This document shows, piece by piece, positions 24,521 through 36,535 of a stretch of 64,000 nucleotides of DNA (within the stretch, counting starts at the first letter, position 1; every line of letters starts with the position of its first letter). The stretch comes from Albula goreensis (lineage: Eukaryota > Chordata > Actinopteri > Albuliformes > Albulidae): positions 4,157,364 to 4,221,363 of the forward strand of contig CM040751.1 in the NCBI GenBank assembly GCA_022829145.1, read 5' to 3'. The notes beneath the pieces are model-generated. The model worked only from the letters and a program-made list of their open reading frames with translations, was not told the origin of the DNA and ran no database searches. The position numbers and the translations under genes were made by a program.

Positions 24521-25685
24521 CACCTGTTCTAAATTCAAAATTAAAACTCAGGTGTGTTTTTATAACTTCATATCGCTTTTTTTTAATTCTAGTGATGGAT
24601 AAAATCAAATCATGCTGGTATGTTCACAAAGTCCCCCAAAGCAAAACCTGTTTGCAGCTGCTTCTTTTTTCTTGCATGATGAAGGGATGAAGTCCCCTCA
24701 AACCCTTGCATGACGAACGGATGCAGCACTGTCGGTTTGCAGATGATGGAGGCAGGAATCCCTGTAGACTGTACCTCTTGCTCCCAAAACATTAGTGCAG
24801 GTGAATCACCTCTGGAGAACTCAGAATCTAATGTATGTCAGGCCCATCTCCGTGACAAGAACCACTGCTTTCGCTGAGAGGACCATATAGGAGCTTCAAA
24901 AAAGAAACATATGTAGGAGATTTAGCAGTGGATCTTTAAGCCTCCAGAAATGAAGACTCGTCCGCACGCACAGAACACAATGGTAAAGAAATGCAGGCTA
25001 ATTAGACACCAGAGATTCACAGGACATACCAGAAGATTGATAAAATCTGTCAGTGATAACACATCGCTTCGAGCGAAAAGAGATAGGGTAAAAGGTGGAC
25101 CTCATTTAACGAATCTCAATTTGTTTAGAGAAATCGTATGCCTGTTGCTGCAATTAGCGTCTTATTCATAAATGTGGTTGGTGGGATTTCATTATATTGT
25201 CATTTTTTTTTTTATTGCACTTGGCAAGCTGTCACAGTAAAAAAATAACGATAATGCCAGTATTGTGTTCTGATTCTATTCAATACTGGCCGGGAATGCT
25301 TATAAATGCAATAGATGGTGTCCTAGACCTCATTGGAGGAGTTATGCGCATTGATTTGTTGCAGTAAAAAGGATGGTACATACCGGAGAGTGCAAGCGTA
25401 TGCATCTTGTCATCTTGACTGTGCAGTCTGTACGTGCATAATGTTTTTAATCATGTCTGCTTATATTAATCTCCTTTCTCTGTTAGGATTCCCTTGAAAA
25501 CACCTGCTTCCCTTTTCTCTCACTCTTCCAGGAGAGTAGCAGCAAATGCAGTGATGTTTTAGAATGGCAGTGATTACGATAAACGACGCGCAAGTACTGT
25601 AGGTACACCGAGGAACGGCAGAAGGCAACAGAGGTAATTATCGATACGTTCAGGAACATGTGGTGTAAGGAAGGATAGGTCTGAT
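24521..25685. other. Spacer, nothing recognised
   Basis: Mixed composition. Short ORFs are unrecognised. Confidence 0.4.
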
Positions 25686-25689
25686 CGGG

Positions 25690-26251
25690 TGTGGTTTTTT
25701 TTCTGTTTTGGTTTCGGTTAATGATCGTGTGTTTATGTTTCTCCTCCGTTTCCCTATCCATGTGCTTTTGTTTTCCTTTTGTGTCAGCCCCGCCTTCTGT
25801 CTTGTCACCTGTTACCTGGTTACCAATTTGTTTCACCTGCCTCCTTGTTCACCTGTGTCTCGTTTGCTTGTTAGTTTGTACTTTTTTACCCTTCTTGTTT
25901 CGTTATTACTTTGTGAGTTAATCTCAGTATTTTCTGTGCAGGGTACCAGCCCTTTCTTCTGTGTCTGTTTTATCTGCCTTTTATTACCTTTGCCATTCCC
26001 CTGTTTTTCCATTTCTGGACTCTGTGTTTCTACTTTAGCCATGTCTACCTCGTTCTTAAACTTTATCTTCCCATTTTTGGACCTTGCCTTTTGGACTCTG
26101 AGTACTGAGTAGAGTACTGTCGCCGTGACTTCCTGGTTTTGACTCCTGACTGGCTTTGACTTTGATTTTCTGATTGTGTTGTGGCTGGTTAATAAACTAC
26201 GGTTTATTATTTATTCCCGTCTGCATCGAGTCCCTCTCCCGAGCCCCAACA
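25690..26251 (+). mobile_element. Possible solo LTR or LTR-like retroelement end
   Basis: This block is unusually T/C-rich on the plus strand, with repeated CACCTG, TTGTTTC and CCTTTTG words, an AATAAA at 26191-26196 near its right end, and a final CCCCAACA. That composition and polyadenylation signal recall fish Gypsy-type LTRs, which run TG...CA (a possible TG start is TGTCAGCCCC near 25782). No internal domain, second LTR or clear target-site duplication is visible. The 117- and 134-codon ORFs are by-products of composition. Confidence 0.4.
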
Positions 26252-28140
26252 GTTTGAGATTTTCAGCATCTCATCCATTGCCTTTTACCACAGTCATGGT
26301 GAAAAAAGTTAACTATTTTACAGAGCACTTGTGTAACAGAATTTGGCAGGCAATAAAAGATGTTTGCTCTGAAACTGTGAAAAATACAAGGAATTGTATG
26401 AATATTCAGTCAATGTGGTGTGAAGTAAACTGAGCCAATGAAACAATGCTTTTCTGAAAGAGAAACAATGGCAACAGAAGATTACCCACAAATTATTCCC
26501 TGTCTAAGAGTCTACTCTGCTATTATGAGGAAAGAGCCCTTTTCTGGCTTCTAAAAATGAACCGGCTTTTTTTTTTTTTGTAAGTATATTATGTGTTTCC
26601 AATAAAATCTACAGACCATAGCTCTGAGAACAATGAGAGAGCTACCATCATGAAAACATTTCTTCATAAACTCCTACAAAGTCGATGCCCATAATTAAAA
26701 CCCAGCTCACTGGGAAGGTAGCGGTCAGGCAACTGCGGTCGTTATACTTAGCAATGTGTGCCCATTGTTTCACCCGGTGTCCAAAACTCTCTCATGGGGT
26801 CCCTCGGACAGAAACCTTCAGAAGTGTTTCACAAAGCTGAATCATGAGCAAACACTGGAGAGAGTCCCAAGAAAGACACAATGTGCTGAAAGAGTATTCT
26901 AGACCAGAGTGGTACTCTCCTGCTTCATCATGACTATGAACACCAATTGTGTGTGTGTGTGTATATGTGTGTGCTAGAAATTCTGAAAAATGTGTTTGGT
27001 ATGGGAAAGATATGAATAAAAGTGATTTTTTGCACTCAATTGTCTTTTTTAGAATCATTTGATGAATGAAGTGATAAAGTAGACACAGATAAGGAATAAT
27101 TTCAGAATGACCACTGCAGGGCACAGCCAGAAATGTTTGTCTAAAGCTTAATTATATTTCCATAAAGTATTTCCATAAACAACCTTGAGAAAAAAAAATG
27201 TTGATACTAACTTAATCCATATAGACATAATCTTGAGTCATCTTTGAAACTTGTAATAGATTGTGATTGCAATCATGCGTTAGAATTGTCTGCTTATGCT
27301 CATTTTTCTCTAAGCACTCAAGACTCTGTTGTGGATATGTGCTCAGAAAAGAGGAACTTTATTTAAGAACTCCAAAAGTCACTCACCAGTACACTGTGTA
27401 CCAAACTATTGCATTTAGTGTTTTGTTTAGTATTTTCATCATTCTGTTAAAAACAGACTATTAGGTTGAAATGCAATTTCGGTATAACACAACTTTAAGG
27501 TCTGAGATTACATTAGCAATCATGAATGGTTAGATTCTTGTTATGTTGCAGCAAAGTATATATCGGCTTTGCCGTGAATAAATAAAGATTTCTGGCCAAA
27601 TCTCCATTTTGTGTTTCTCTGTATATATAAACAACTATTCAGCCTATTATATCTTGGGACCAGAAGAAGGCTATAACAAGATAAGGTAGTCTCCGGTTTA
27701 CTTTCATAAATATACAGCAGGATCCCCTGGTAAACCGTGTCTACAAAAGAGCATGATAACATATCTTTCATTCAGTCCTGAGGTTCTAACAGGAGGAGAA
27801 CAGATGGAAGGAACCATCAATATGTGATAACACTGTTAAATTTATAAAGGTGTATAAATGAACTGTCTATTATTATCATGACTTTTTATGTTATATATCT
27901 AAGTGAAGTGCTTCTATCAAGGGGCATTTGTCGTCCTATAGCAAAATGACAGGCCTTGCTTAGTGACCTAATGATAATAGCGATGATCATAAAAGCATGG
28001 AGCGAGTTAACGCTAGCAGACCGTTTTATTATGTTGTTGATCCCGTGTGAAACGATGCCTGTAGTCATCAGTCGACTGACTGCAACAGGGACTCAATTTG
28101 ATCTTGTTGGAGTAGACCCTTAGGCAAGTGCAGGACCTTA
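26252..28140. other. Spacer, nothing recognised
   Basis: AT-rich, with a short (TG)n at about 26946-26972 and no supported gene. The 110-codon minus-strand ORF at 26792-27124 spans the microsatellite and is not coding-like. Confidence 0.45.
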
Positions 28141-28149
28141 AAAAAGGAC

Positions 28150-28860
28150 AAAATGGCTGCCCCACACTGTGCCGGGATATCTCGGCCCGGCTGGGGACAC
28201 TGGGACGATCCAGGGGTTTTGAAAGGGAGCTTTTGCGCTTCTCTCGTCCGCAGCCCCGGGGCACGTGAACGCAGGGGGTCCGGCCCGGGCTGCCACGCAA
28301 TCCGAAAGTCGCTTTCATCGACCCGCCGTGCCTTTGAAGCCGAGGGGAGGAGGGGTGCTGGGATTCGGAGCCCAAGATCTGACACGTTCAGCCTTGTTGG
28401 CTTCATCACGCGGGTGCTCGGAGGAAAGAGACAGTTCCCTTCCATCTTGACAGGCCCGCGTACTATATATGTATGCGGCAAAGGGGGCTTGTCAGAACAC
28501 AGTCGGCGAGAGAGGTGACGGGTTATAAAATCTGTGTAGCTGCTGCTCCCTTCTTCGCGGACAGATTCAGATGAGAGTCCTAGCCCACACGACGCCCCCC
28601 TTTGTGAGGACGTGAACGACATGGAGGTGACTACTAATGTCGCCCGCCATCATGCGTTGCTGGTTTTGACACCGAACCGCCGCGCTACTGTGGACTCCCT
28701 GGCTGGTGCGTCCGCTGAGGGGGGAGCCGATGTGACAAAACCCGGCGGGTTGTCTTTGGATGGCAAGAGCACAACCTCCGCCCCGCCCTACCACCCGCCG
28801 CGGGGGCCCCTGTGGACGCATTGAGAATGTAGAGGTTCTTTTCAGGCATCCCCCTCTCTC
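28150..28860. promoter_or_regulatory. CpG island, possible orphan promoter
   Basis: Roughly 54 CpGs in about 680 bases at around 57 percent GC, an observed/expected ratio near 1, counted by hand. This is the strongest CpG island in the window. The left edge carries CAAAATGGCTGCC (28149-28161), a YY1-type motif whose ATG also opens a 121-codon plus-strand ORF (28153-28518). A TTATAAAA lies at about 28522. A 184-codon minus-strand ORF overlaps. Neither protein has a recognisable domain, and stop-poor frames on both strands are expected in GC-rich DNA, so I do not call a CDS. It could be a promoter of an unseen transcript or an unmethylated regulatory islet. Confidence 0.6.
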
Positions 28861-28975
28861 CACGGAACAGCCAGTGGAAGGAAACGGAGACACTCCCACT
28901 CTGCCCCATGCAGAAAAGCGGAAGAGTCAATCTGAGGGCAAAAGGGACCATGGGGCTTTTCCTCTTCAGAGTTTT

Positions 28976-29195
28976 CTCTCTCTCTCTCTCACACACACTC
29001 TCTGTGGAGCCCGGGGACAGTAAGACACACGAGGTTGCGGCGACTGTTCCATTTGTTTTCATTTCATGATCAGACGTTTCTATTTCAACTCTCCACAAAC
29101 GCGTTCTGTCTGAACATAACCCAGACAAGGGAGCGGGGATAGAGCGGGGAAATCAATCGATGTGGGCCCCAACAACCCCCCCCCCCCCCGCCCCC
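28976..29195. repeat. TC/CA run and poly-C tract flanking the CpG island
   Basis: A TC then CA microsatellite lies at about 28976-29000, and a run of 14 C at 29176-29189 is followed by GCCCCC. The poly-C could form an i-motif or G-quadruplex on the opposite strand. Confidence 0.8.
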
Positions 29196-29359
29196 TCTCC
29201 CTTCAGCCAAATGAACACGGCCAAACTGGCATATGATTTGGATTGAGTGCCCCATGGGGCATATTCACCGCTGCCTTCTGAACTGGGGGACGGTGAGATG
29301 GAGAACGAGACAGAGAGAAACGAAAAAAAAAATGTTAGCGATTCAAATGTCAGAGAGGC

Positions 29360-29920
29360 AAGAGTCCACTGCATTAGGGCCGACCCGGAGCCTTTTTTGA
29401 AGGTTCACGGCTCGCCAGCCAATTCTCTGAATACTTTTCCAAATATTTGAACACAGCTTTCAAAGTGATGGGCTCAGTCTTAGTGTAGGGCTCGCACTCA
29501 TCGAACCCGAGGCCCCTACAAAAAGGAATATTTCAAAGCTGTGCTAATATTGATATGCGCGAACATTATGGCTACCTCAAATAAAATGACTGCTCGGCAT
29601 CGCCTTTGATTGGCAGAACACATAGGCTCTTCGATCCTTAAAAGCAGGAAAATGAACATTCGAGACATCCGTCATTTATGCAAATCACCCTTTGTCTCCT
29701 CTGCTTGTTGGCGGCAGAGAAAATATGGCCTTATAAATATCAGCAACCGAATGGTTGTCAGCAACCCTTAAATAAAGAAAATTCAATTAAATATGAATTA
29801 TTAAATGCTGAACATTGAGCAGCAGTCATAAAATAGATTGGAAATGGGGAAATAATTGATCCTGACACCATTGAATGATGTCATGGTAACAGGAATATTT
29901 GAAATTCAACACATGCAGAT
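29360..29920. promoter_or_regulatory. Candidate regulatory element with octamer next to SOX-like site
   Basis: A perfect octamer ATGCAAAT (29678-29685) is followed four bases later by CTTTGTC (29690-29696), a SOX-type core. The surroundings hold ATTTATGCAAATCACC, TTCAATTAAATATGAATTATT and retained CpGs (GATATGCGCGAAC). Adjacent POU and SOX sites are a known co-binding arrangement, though the classical composite has the SOX site on the other side. The block is non-repetitive and long enough for an enhancer. Confidence 0.42.
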
Positions 29921-32430
29921 GTTGTACATAGAAAAAAAAAATCCAATGAAGGCTGAGGCGGGAAAGTGAAACGGTAATTAGATGGACACGTAGGCTGGTA
30001 TCTTCTCAAACGAACTTACAAAGATCCCAAAAAAGGGGTGCTAAATTGCTTTTTTTTGGCACATGGTAACAGGTTTCTTTACAAGCCTTTAAGACCCACC
30101 AGAACAGTTGTTTCTTTGAATATCTTCTGCTTTATTGAGTAAAAATAAACTTAGTCCTTGGAATTCGTTCTTTTCATCACAATATATTGCATATTCATTT
30201 AAAGGAATTCAAGAAAAGAACATTCTGCAGTAAACCCTTAAGGACACACCGCACATTTAATCAGATTAAGCGCCTTTCTCCACTGGATATGAAATTCAAG
30301 TCATTGCAAGGGCTCTCTGCCCCCAGCCACATCACCAAAGTAAATGGACAGAACAAGGAACTATATGATCCAGTCAATGTACTGCAAATGAGTAACAGAT
30401 ATGATTAGATTATATTAAGAGCTTAGACAGAAAGTTTATATAGAGATCTGAGTGCTTAGAGAGAAACAGAAATGGTTATTATAAAAAGTAATACACACAC
30501 ATGCATGCTCATGACTCATTTCTAAAAAATAGCATTTTGTCATTCTGCATAATTGATAGTTACAACTCTAGTATTACTCTTCTGAAAGAACGAATCAAGC
30601 AGAAACAGTGATGGTACACAGGCAAACAATGTATTAGCCTGGAATTTAATGTCTGTCGGTTCAGCCGATGGACAAAGCAATATGTTTTATGTCAGGTGTC
30701 ATCCTTCTGGGATCAAGAGCCGAGTGACTCACGGGTGGTCAGCAAACAACACATCCTTTATTTTCTCCAAAGCTCCGAGGCTTCTGAAACTATTTATTAT
30801 ATCCAGTGTATAGAAAAGAAACAATGATAGCTATGCGCCATAAACAACAATAGCTAAGGAGTTATGCGGACTGCAGAATACCCACTTTCTGGGAGCATAA
30901 ACAAGACAACAAAAAGCACCACAACACAGGCCTTATCTAAATGGCCCCTTTCATCAAACTGTTCAGAATAAAAGCTTCACAGCTGACAAAGCAGAAGAGG
31001 ACTGAAATATGATCTGATCTCTTTGATACAAATAAGGGCCGGATCCCGAACAAATAAACAGCCACTTTAAGTGCATACGATATTCAATCAAACAAAATTG
31101 TTCTATTTTATACCGTCTATTTCAGGAGCGAAAGAACACATTCAAAGTGTCTCCAAGAAAATAAAATACTCAACAGAAACTATGCTGTAAAGTGTGTTCA
31201 GCGCTACAGCACATGCATAGTTAGCGTGTGAGTGTAAACATTGCTCGGATCGCAACCAACGTCAAATGTATTCATGTGATTCCCGGGTGGCGGCTTGGAG
31301 GGAGTGTTACAAATACAGAATTAAGTAAACTGCAAATACTATAAAATACCGTGAAACGCTATTGGCACTAGTGAGTTTCAAAAAATAAATAACTAAAAAC
31401 ATATTCCAGGTTATGAGGTAAAAAGAGTGATACAGAAAATGATATCCTTTTATGATGTTAATTATAAATTCATTCAGGATGAGGTAAAATATGATTATCT
31501 GGTGATTTAAAAAAAAAAAACATTCAGAAATGCTCTCCATTAAAAATGGACTCGTTCTGCATATTGAAATGACATTGACTAAATAAATAATTCAATAGAG
31601 AGGCATATTCAAAATGAAAAGTGATTCTGTGCCAGGTTGAGTAAGTACTTTCATTTTCTCTCTGCAAGAGCCAACTTAAAGAGGCAGTCGACCAAAATTT
31701 TGAAATGGACACAGCTTTTGTTTACCCTTCAATAGTTGGTCTGGAATTCATTCAGACAAGATTAGTTTCTGTTAAGGGCTAATGCAATTCAATCAAAACA
31801 GACCTAACATTACAACATAAATTGCCATAAGTGTTTTATTAAAGACAAGCCAACATGCCCAAGAATGCGTTCTTTCTGTTGTAAAACTGCCCTTGCATTT
31901 TGATATAACTCAAAAAGCTATTAAAGTGTTTTTAAAGTTAGTTTGATTTGGTGCCGTCCTTAGTCACAAATTCAGCCATCTCAAGCAAGTGCAACGTTAA
32001 AACACATTATTATCTAAGGGAAATATGTTTGGGTATATGCAGGTATCTTCTGCATATAAAATGAAATGAAACTATAAATACAATAAAGTGAAAAAAGCTT
32101 GAGCAAACATCTTTTGAAAGTATTCATGTGCTCTAATTCCCAACAGAGAAATGGTTTACTTGAATTAAGGAGCTTGAAAATATCTCTTGGAAAAGCAAAT
32201 TATCTGCAGGCCTCCTCTTGCAATCTCAGAGGAAATTATACAAATCATCATAAAAGCATATTTTGAAAATCATTTTTTTTTTGCAAAACTTTTTATCAAA
32301 AGCTAATCCTGTTACTCAGCATTCAATACCACTCAAGTGTTATTTTCTGTTTTATTCTACACGGTTTCTTGTTGAAAATATCCAGATCTCTCAAAACAAC
32401 GATTGCGTTCGTCATATTGGAAGACGCACA
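29921..32430. other. Spacer, nothing recognised
   Basis: AT-rich with few CpGs and no recognisable repeat family. ORFs of 60-77 codons only. Confidence 0.45.
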
Positions 32431-32960
32431 TGAGAGGTGGATAGGCAACCCGTTCCTGAGAATTTAATATTGGTCTTAGGACTGGATAATGTGTTTTCCA
32501 TCCTTCCCAGAACACCAGATCACAATCTTAAGGGGTACGGGTTTCTCAGCAATATTTTAAGGCGCAAGAGTGCTGTAGCTCTATGTACACTGAACTGCTC
32601 CGTTGGGGAGATTTTAGTTTATTCTCAGGGAAGCTACGGGCTAAATACAACGGAGCCCTCATTTGTTTGGAGCCTGTCTCTGAAGCGTATTGATGTTGAG
32701 GTGTTGAGCACAGTGAAAGAGCCCCACACACTCCCCTATTCATTATTAATGATACACAAAACCTTGTTTTCTATCTCGCCGTGAACTTCAATAGGTGAGA
32801 TGAAAAAGACCAAAGGACGAACACAAATGGAACAAATGTTGCAGGTCAATCTGAGACTAAATCACAAGCCTGCCTTTGAAGAGACTTGGGAACAATACAG
32901 AGCTTCACGAAGGCTCTTTTCAGAAGGTGCGTGGCTACATTCAGCTGTGAAATCTGAGCT
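32430..32960. promoter_or_regulatory. Candidate conserved element with unusually open frame
   Basis: Two plus-strand ORFs in the same frame, 115 codons (32437-32784) and 151 codons (from 32800), are separated by a single in-frame stop. The second runs into a dispersed repeat at about 33150, so it is not a gene as it stands. The predicted proteins have no recognised motif. The non-repetitive part may be a regulatory element or an ancient pseudogene relic. Confidence 0.25.
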
Positions 32961-33149
32961 TTGTTCACGATTGAATAGCTGTAGGTGTCATACAATGTTG
33001 CTTTTCTTGAAGGGACTCAAATGTAAGAAACTAACAGGAAGGCACTTTTGTCTTTCCTTTTTGTTTGGCCTTAAGCCTTGCAACACCTTTAGAGTTCTCT
33101 ATGAGAGTTATAGCATACATCTGCTCTATGGATGTGGTCTACTTATCAG

Positions 33150-33354
33150 TTTACATTCTTCTCATTTACACGTAACTCTTATCCAGAGTCACTTACAATT
33201 TACATTTTGGACTCTCTGTTTACATAGACAGATATTATTGAAGGAATACTGGTGAAGCACCTTCAATAAATGTACAACGAGATTGCCTTAGCTGGGAACC
33301 TGCAACCTCAGAGTTACAAGTCCAAAAGCCTACTCACCGTACTACACCACAGCT
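33150..33354 (+). mobile_element. Fish dispersed repeat (TATCCAGAGTCACTTACA type)
   Basis: CTTATCCAGAGTCACTTACA is followed by a CACCTTCAATAAA segment, GGGAACCTGCAACCTCAGAG and TACTACACCAC. This order recalls an abundant fish repeat with a tRNA-like GGATCGAACCTGCAACC segment. The copy is diverged, and ends could not be placed to the base. Confidence 0.55.
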
Positions 33355-33718
33355 TGCTCAAGGGAAGTGGAATACATTAGCCAGATTCTGGTGTCGGTAC
33401 CGAGCACACTTGGTAATAATTAGCTAGTAAGCTTGTGTGCGGGTGAGCTAGAAGCTGGCATCGCTTGCATTACCTGGTGGTTTCATGAAATCCTCTTCAC
33501 GTTATGTGTGAATCTTTAAATATGAAATATTAGCATATATTTTTGTGGACTGCGAGTTATCTAAATGTTTTCTTGCCAATTATTTTCCAAACAATTTTTA
33601 GAAAGGTTAAGGCCTGTGTCTAAGTGTGTGTCAAAGGAGGAGAGGAGAGGAAATGCTGATGAAGTACCTTTGGGTTTTGGGGGATAGGTCAGCCTTGACA
33701 ACTTTACAAGGTGAGCCC

Positions 33719-33756
33719 GTGTGTGTGTGTGTGTGTGTTTGCGTGTGTGTGTGTGT
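33719..33756. repeat. (TG)n microsatellite
   Basis: An interrupted TG run of about 18 units with a TTTGCG interruption. Confidence 0.9.
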
Positions 33757-34160
33757 TGTGTAGCCTCTGCTTTCTCAGAAGTGAGGGGCAGGGCCACACA
33801 TAAAGCGCGTTCACCCAGAAGAACGGCCACAAAGAACAGAGAACTTAATAACGTTGTACAATTTTCCCCGTGTAATAGCCCTATCGATTCTGCACCAACA
33901 CTGCCAGGGCGCCTTCCTCAAACAGGAAGCTTGTATTTCAGAGGAGGGGATAATCCACAGAGGAAACTGGAGGCCGGCTTCCACGGTGCAGCTACAGCTA
34001 CAGTAAAAGATATATATAAATAAAAGTAGGCCCATGGTAACTGATCATTGGGGTTCCTACGATACACTAAAACTAGAAAAATGGACATGAAGAACTTCTG
34101 TTTAATGGAAAATCATTCATTCTGTTTTCATCTTTGAATGCATTATTGGAATCCAGGGCT
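33757..34160. other. Spacer, nothing recognised
   Basis: A 100-codon ORF begins inside the microsatellite and is not coding-like. Confidence 0.4.
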
Positions 34161-34161
34161 A

Positions 34162-34174
34162 TGCTGAGTCAGCA
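34162..34174. promoter_or_regulatory. Canonical Maf recognition element (T-MARE)
   Basis: TGCTGAGTCAGCA matches the 13-base T-MARE consensus without mismatch, and the palindrome extends one base each side to ATGCTGAGTCAGCAT (34161-34175). T-MAREs bind large and small Maf dimers and Maf-CNC partners. An exact 13-mer is not expected by chance in 64 kb. What it controls is unknown. No gene, TATA box or CpG island adjoins it. Confidence 0.55.
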
Positions 34175-34175
34175 T

Positions 34176-35570
34176 TTTTGATTTGCGATTAACCCTGCGT
34201 TCCACCCCGTTGCTCTCTCAGACATTCCGCCCACACGCATTTTGTGTTTTGAGATGCTCTATCGCGATCCAGCTGTGTTGTTACCTGGTCATTGAGTGCA
34301 GGTGTTTATGAGCCCACTTGCACAGCACTCCATCTATCTGTCTGACTATAATATCTGCATTATGTATGTACCAAATGCCCACCTCAGATTGTGACAGACA
34401 TGCACATTTTATTTTATTAATGGCCTGCCATTTAAGACCATATTTAGTATGAAAACAATCCCTAAATGGCATATGAAATGCAGTGGTTTGCCTTCTGACA
34501 CCTCTAATATTATAGTGCAATGAGCTTTGTTAGCCTTCCATTGACACTTCCTGATCTTGGTGAGGGATTGACGAGGATCCCCCAAAGAATGAATGCCCCC
34601 ACAAACCTCAAGGCCTCAGGCCACAAGCCCCGAAGCAAGCAATGCACTATGGGAGTCAGAGTTTTATTCCGGCAACAGACTGAGCTCAGACAAATGGAAT
34701 AAACTCAATTATTTTCACAGCACTGAAAAAATGAACACATTACTGCATGTCCTACAGTGACACCAAGGAACACCATGTATGCAAGTTCAAATTGGGTGAT
34801 CTTTCTTTTTTTTTAAATGTTATGTACACCATTTGTTGCATTATTGTGCAAAATAAAACATTTTCTCTGGCCTTAAAAGGTTTTACTTAAATATTTCATT
34901 GTCCTTAGAAACACTACTACATAATGAGCTCACTCAGATGTTGGCATATGTGTTGAATAGAAGAGCATGTTCTCAGTGAAACTGTAAAGTAAATGCAAAG
35001 GAAAAATGTAACACGCAAACTGGCAATGTTATTCAAATCCGACCATATATCCATATTTATAACTGTACGCTTTATGTGGGAAATTACATATGCCATATGG
35101 AAAATTATATCCATGCATATACCCCTGATTCACAGCACAGGTCAAAGACCAAACAGTGTTATTTATTTTTTTTTTTAACAGAATTGAAGATTTGGCTTTA
35201 AATAAGTGAATAACTGCTGTGAAAGACAGAACGTGTTGCAATAATAGTGAATGACAAATTCAGGCCAAATAACGGCAATGGAGCCAGAACTGCAGGGTGC
35301 ATCAATCAGAAACAGCAATATGATTTAACATATAAAAGCAACGGCATCAAACATAATTACACAGTATGCCAGGAGAAACTGCAGGAGGGAAGGCCTACAG
35401 TGGTCAGTGGTCATAAGTCAAAATTCACCAGTAAGGACTGACGGACACTTCACAGGCTAGGAGCTAAAAACCACAAAATGGCCTCTTAAATGACCACAGG
35501 ACTGAATCTACACCATCTTTACCCAATATCAGCAGAAACTGTACTTCTTGACCCTCACAAAGTTGATATT
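34176..35570. other. Spacer, nothing recognised
   Basis: AT-rich DNA with a short T run near 35167. No ORF over 79 codons. Confidence 0.45.
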
Positions 35571-35574
35571 TATC

Positions 35575-35880
35575 TTATAGCAACCATTCTGAAACCGCCT
35601 GTAGCCATGACCAGAGCTCAACAATACACAACCTGGTGTAAAGAGTAAAGTGTAAGAGTAAAACACAAATCCTGGACTCGGGAAGAGTGGAAGGAAATAA
35701 TATAGGCAACTCTTACTCTCATTAAAATGGCCAAAATTTGTGAAGATGAGTGTGTAGAGCTGGTCTTACCAATTTGGTGTTGAAGGTGATTATTTTGGAG
35801 GAGCACATCACAACATTACACCAGTAGCCAGGGCTATATTAAGAATGCTCTTGTATGGAAAGCAATGTATTTCTCCAACT
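35575..35880. mobile_element. Possible transposon relic
   Basis: GCCATGACCAGAGCTCAACA, GGACTCGGGAAGAGTGGAAG and GGAGGAGCACATCACAACAT have the feel of a decayed repeat next to the MITE at 36121. No terminal repeats or frame could be drawn, so the call is weak. Confidence 0.2.
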
Positions 35881-36120
35881 TGTATAATTAAGTGACTACA
35901 GGGTGGAAACTTTGGTATTTTTCAAGTTTACAGTAACTGCACCAATACAGCTGTACCTGACAAGGCAGCCAGTAGCACACAGTTGAAAATGGTATATTCC
36001 AGCAACCACCCTTGTCACTGTTTTGTAATGCCATGTGCTTCTCTGCATTTTGGAAGCAGTTGTGATAACGCTCAGTGTTGTGGGGATGCTGACATTTACC
36101 ATGTGGTGGTGGTGAAATCT

Positions 36121-36535
36121 GGGGGTGTTTTCCAATACACAGTTTTGTCTCCTCCTTTCCTCCACTCCTCTCCTCCTTTCATCTGTGCCCCGGAAACTTA
36201 GCCATGTGTCCCCCTCCCTCCACTGTTCCAAATGGGTAGGAAACAAAATTTCGCCTCCTCACTCGACCAAGACCATCCCTCAGAAAAAATTTCATTGGCT
36301 TGGGTATCTTCAGAGTCAGTCAAAGTTACACGACTTTGTCAATAAGATCGACTTTCATGAAGGGCTAATCGGATTAGCTGTTCCAATTTTCGTTTCATCT
36401 CCTCGTTTCCTCTTCTCCTCCACTTGTCCCCCCCACTTCCTCCACATACTTCCGGGGAAGTAGAGGAGGGGAGGAAACGAGTGGAGGAAAGGAGAAGACG
36501 AGAAAAAGTATTGGAATGCACCCTGGGTCTCACCG
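36121..36535. mobile_element. MITE with long terminal inverted repeats rich in TCCTCC
   Basis: The left arm (36123-36180) reads GGGGTGTTTTCCAATACACA and then C/T-rich CTCCTTTCCTCCACTC. The right arm (about 36465-36530) is its complement: GAGTGGAGGAAAGGAG, then AGTATTGGAATGCACCC. The arms run about 58 bases with mismatches. A third C/T-rich segment near 36395-36440 repeats the inner part of the left arm. No transposase is present, so it is non-autonomous. ORFs of 64-116 codons across it are artefacts of the purine/pyrimidine arms. The superfamily is not determinable here. Confidence 0.75.

Noticed and set aside
25708-26112. 134-codon Phe/Leu/Ser/Cys-rich ORF resembling a membrane protein
   Set aside because: Hydrophobicity comes from the T/C-rich composition of an LTR-like block; opposing frames are open too.
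28068-28622. 184-codon minus-strand ORF, longest in the window
   Set aside because: Lies wholly in a CpG island with overlapping open frames on the plus strand; no recognisable domain or start context; better explained by GC content.
32800-33255. 151-codon plus-strand ORF
   Set aside because: Its last third is a dispersed fish repeat, so it is not a gene as it stands.
36125-36463. 112-codon ORF and its antisense partners
   Set aside because: Encoded by the purine/pyrimidine arms of a MITE.
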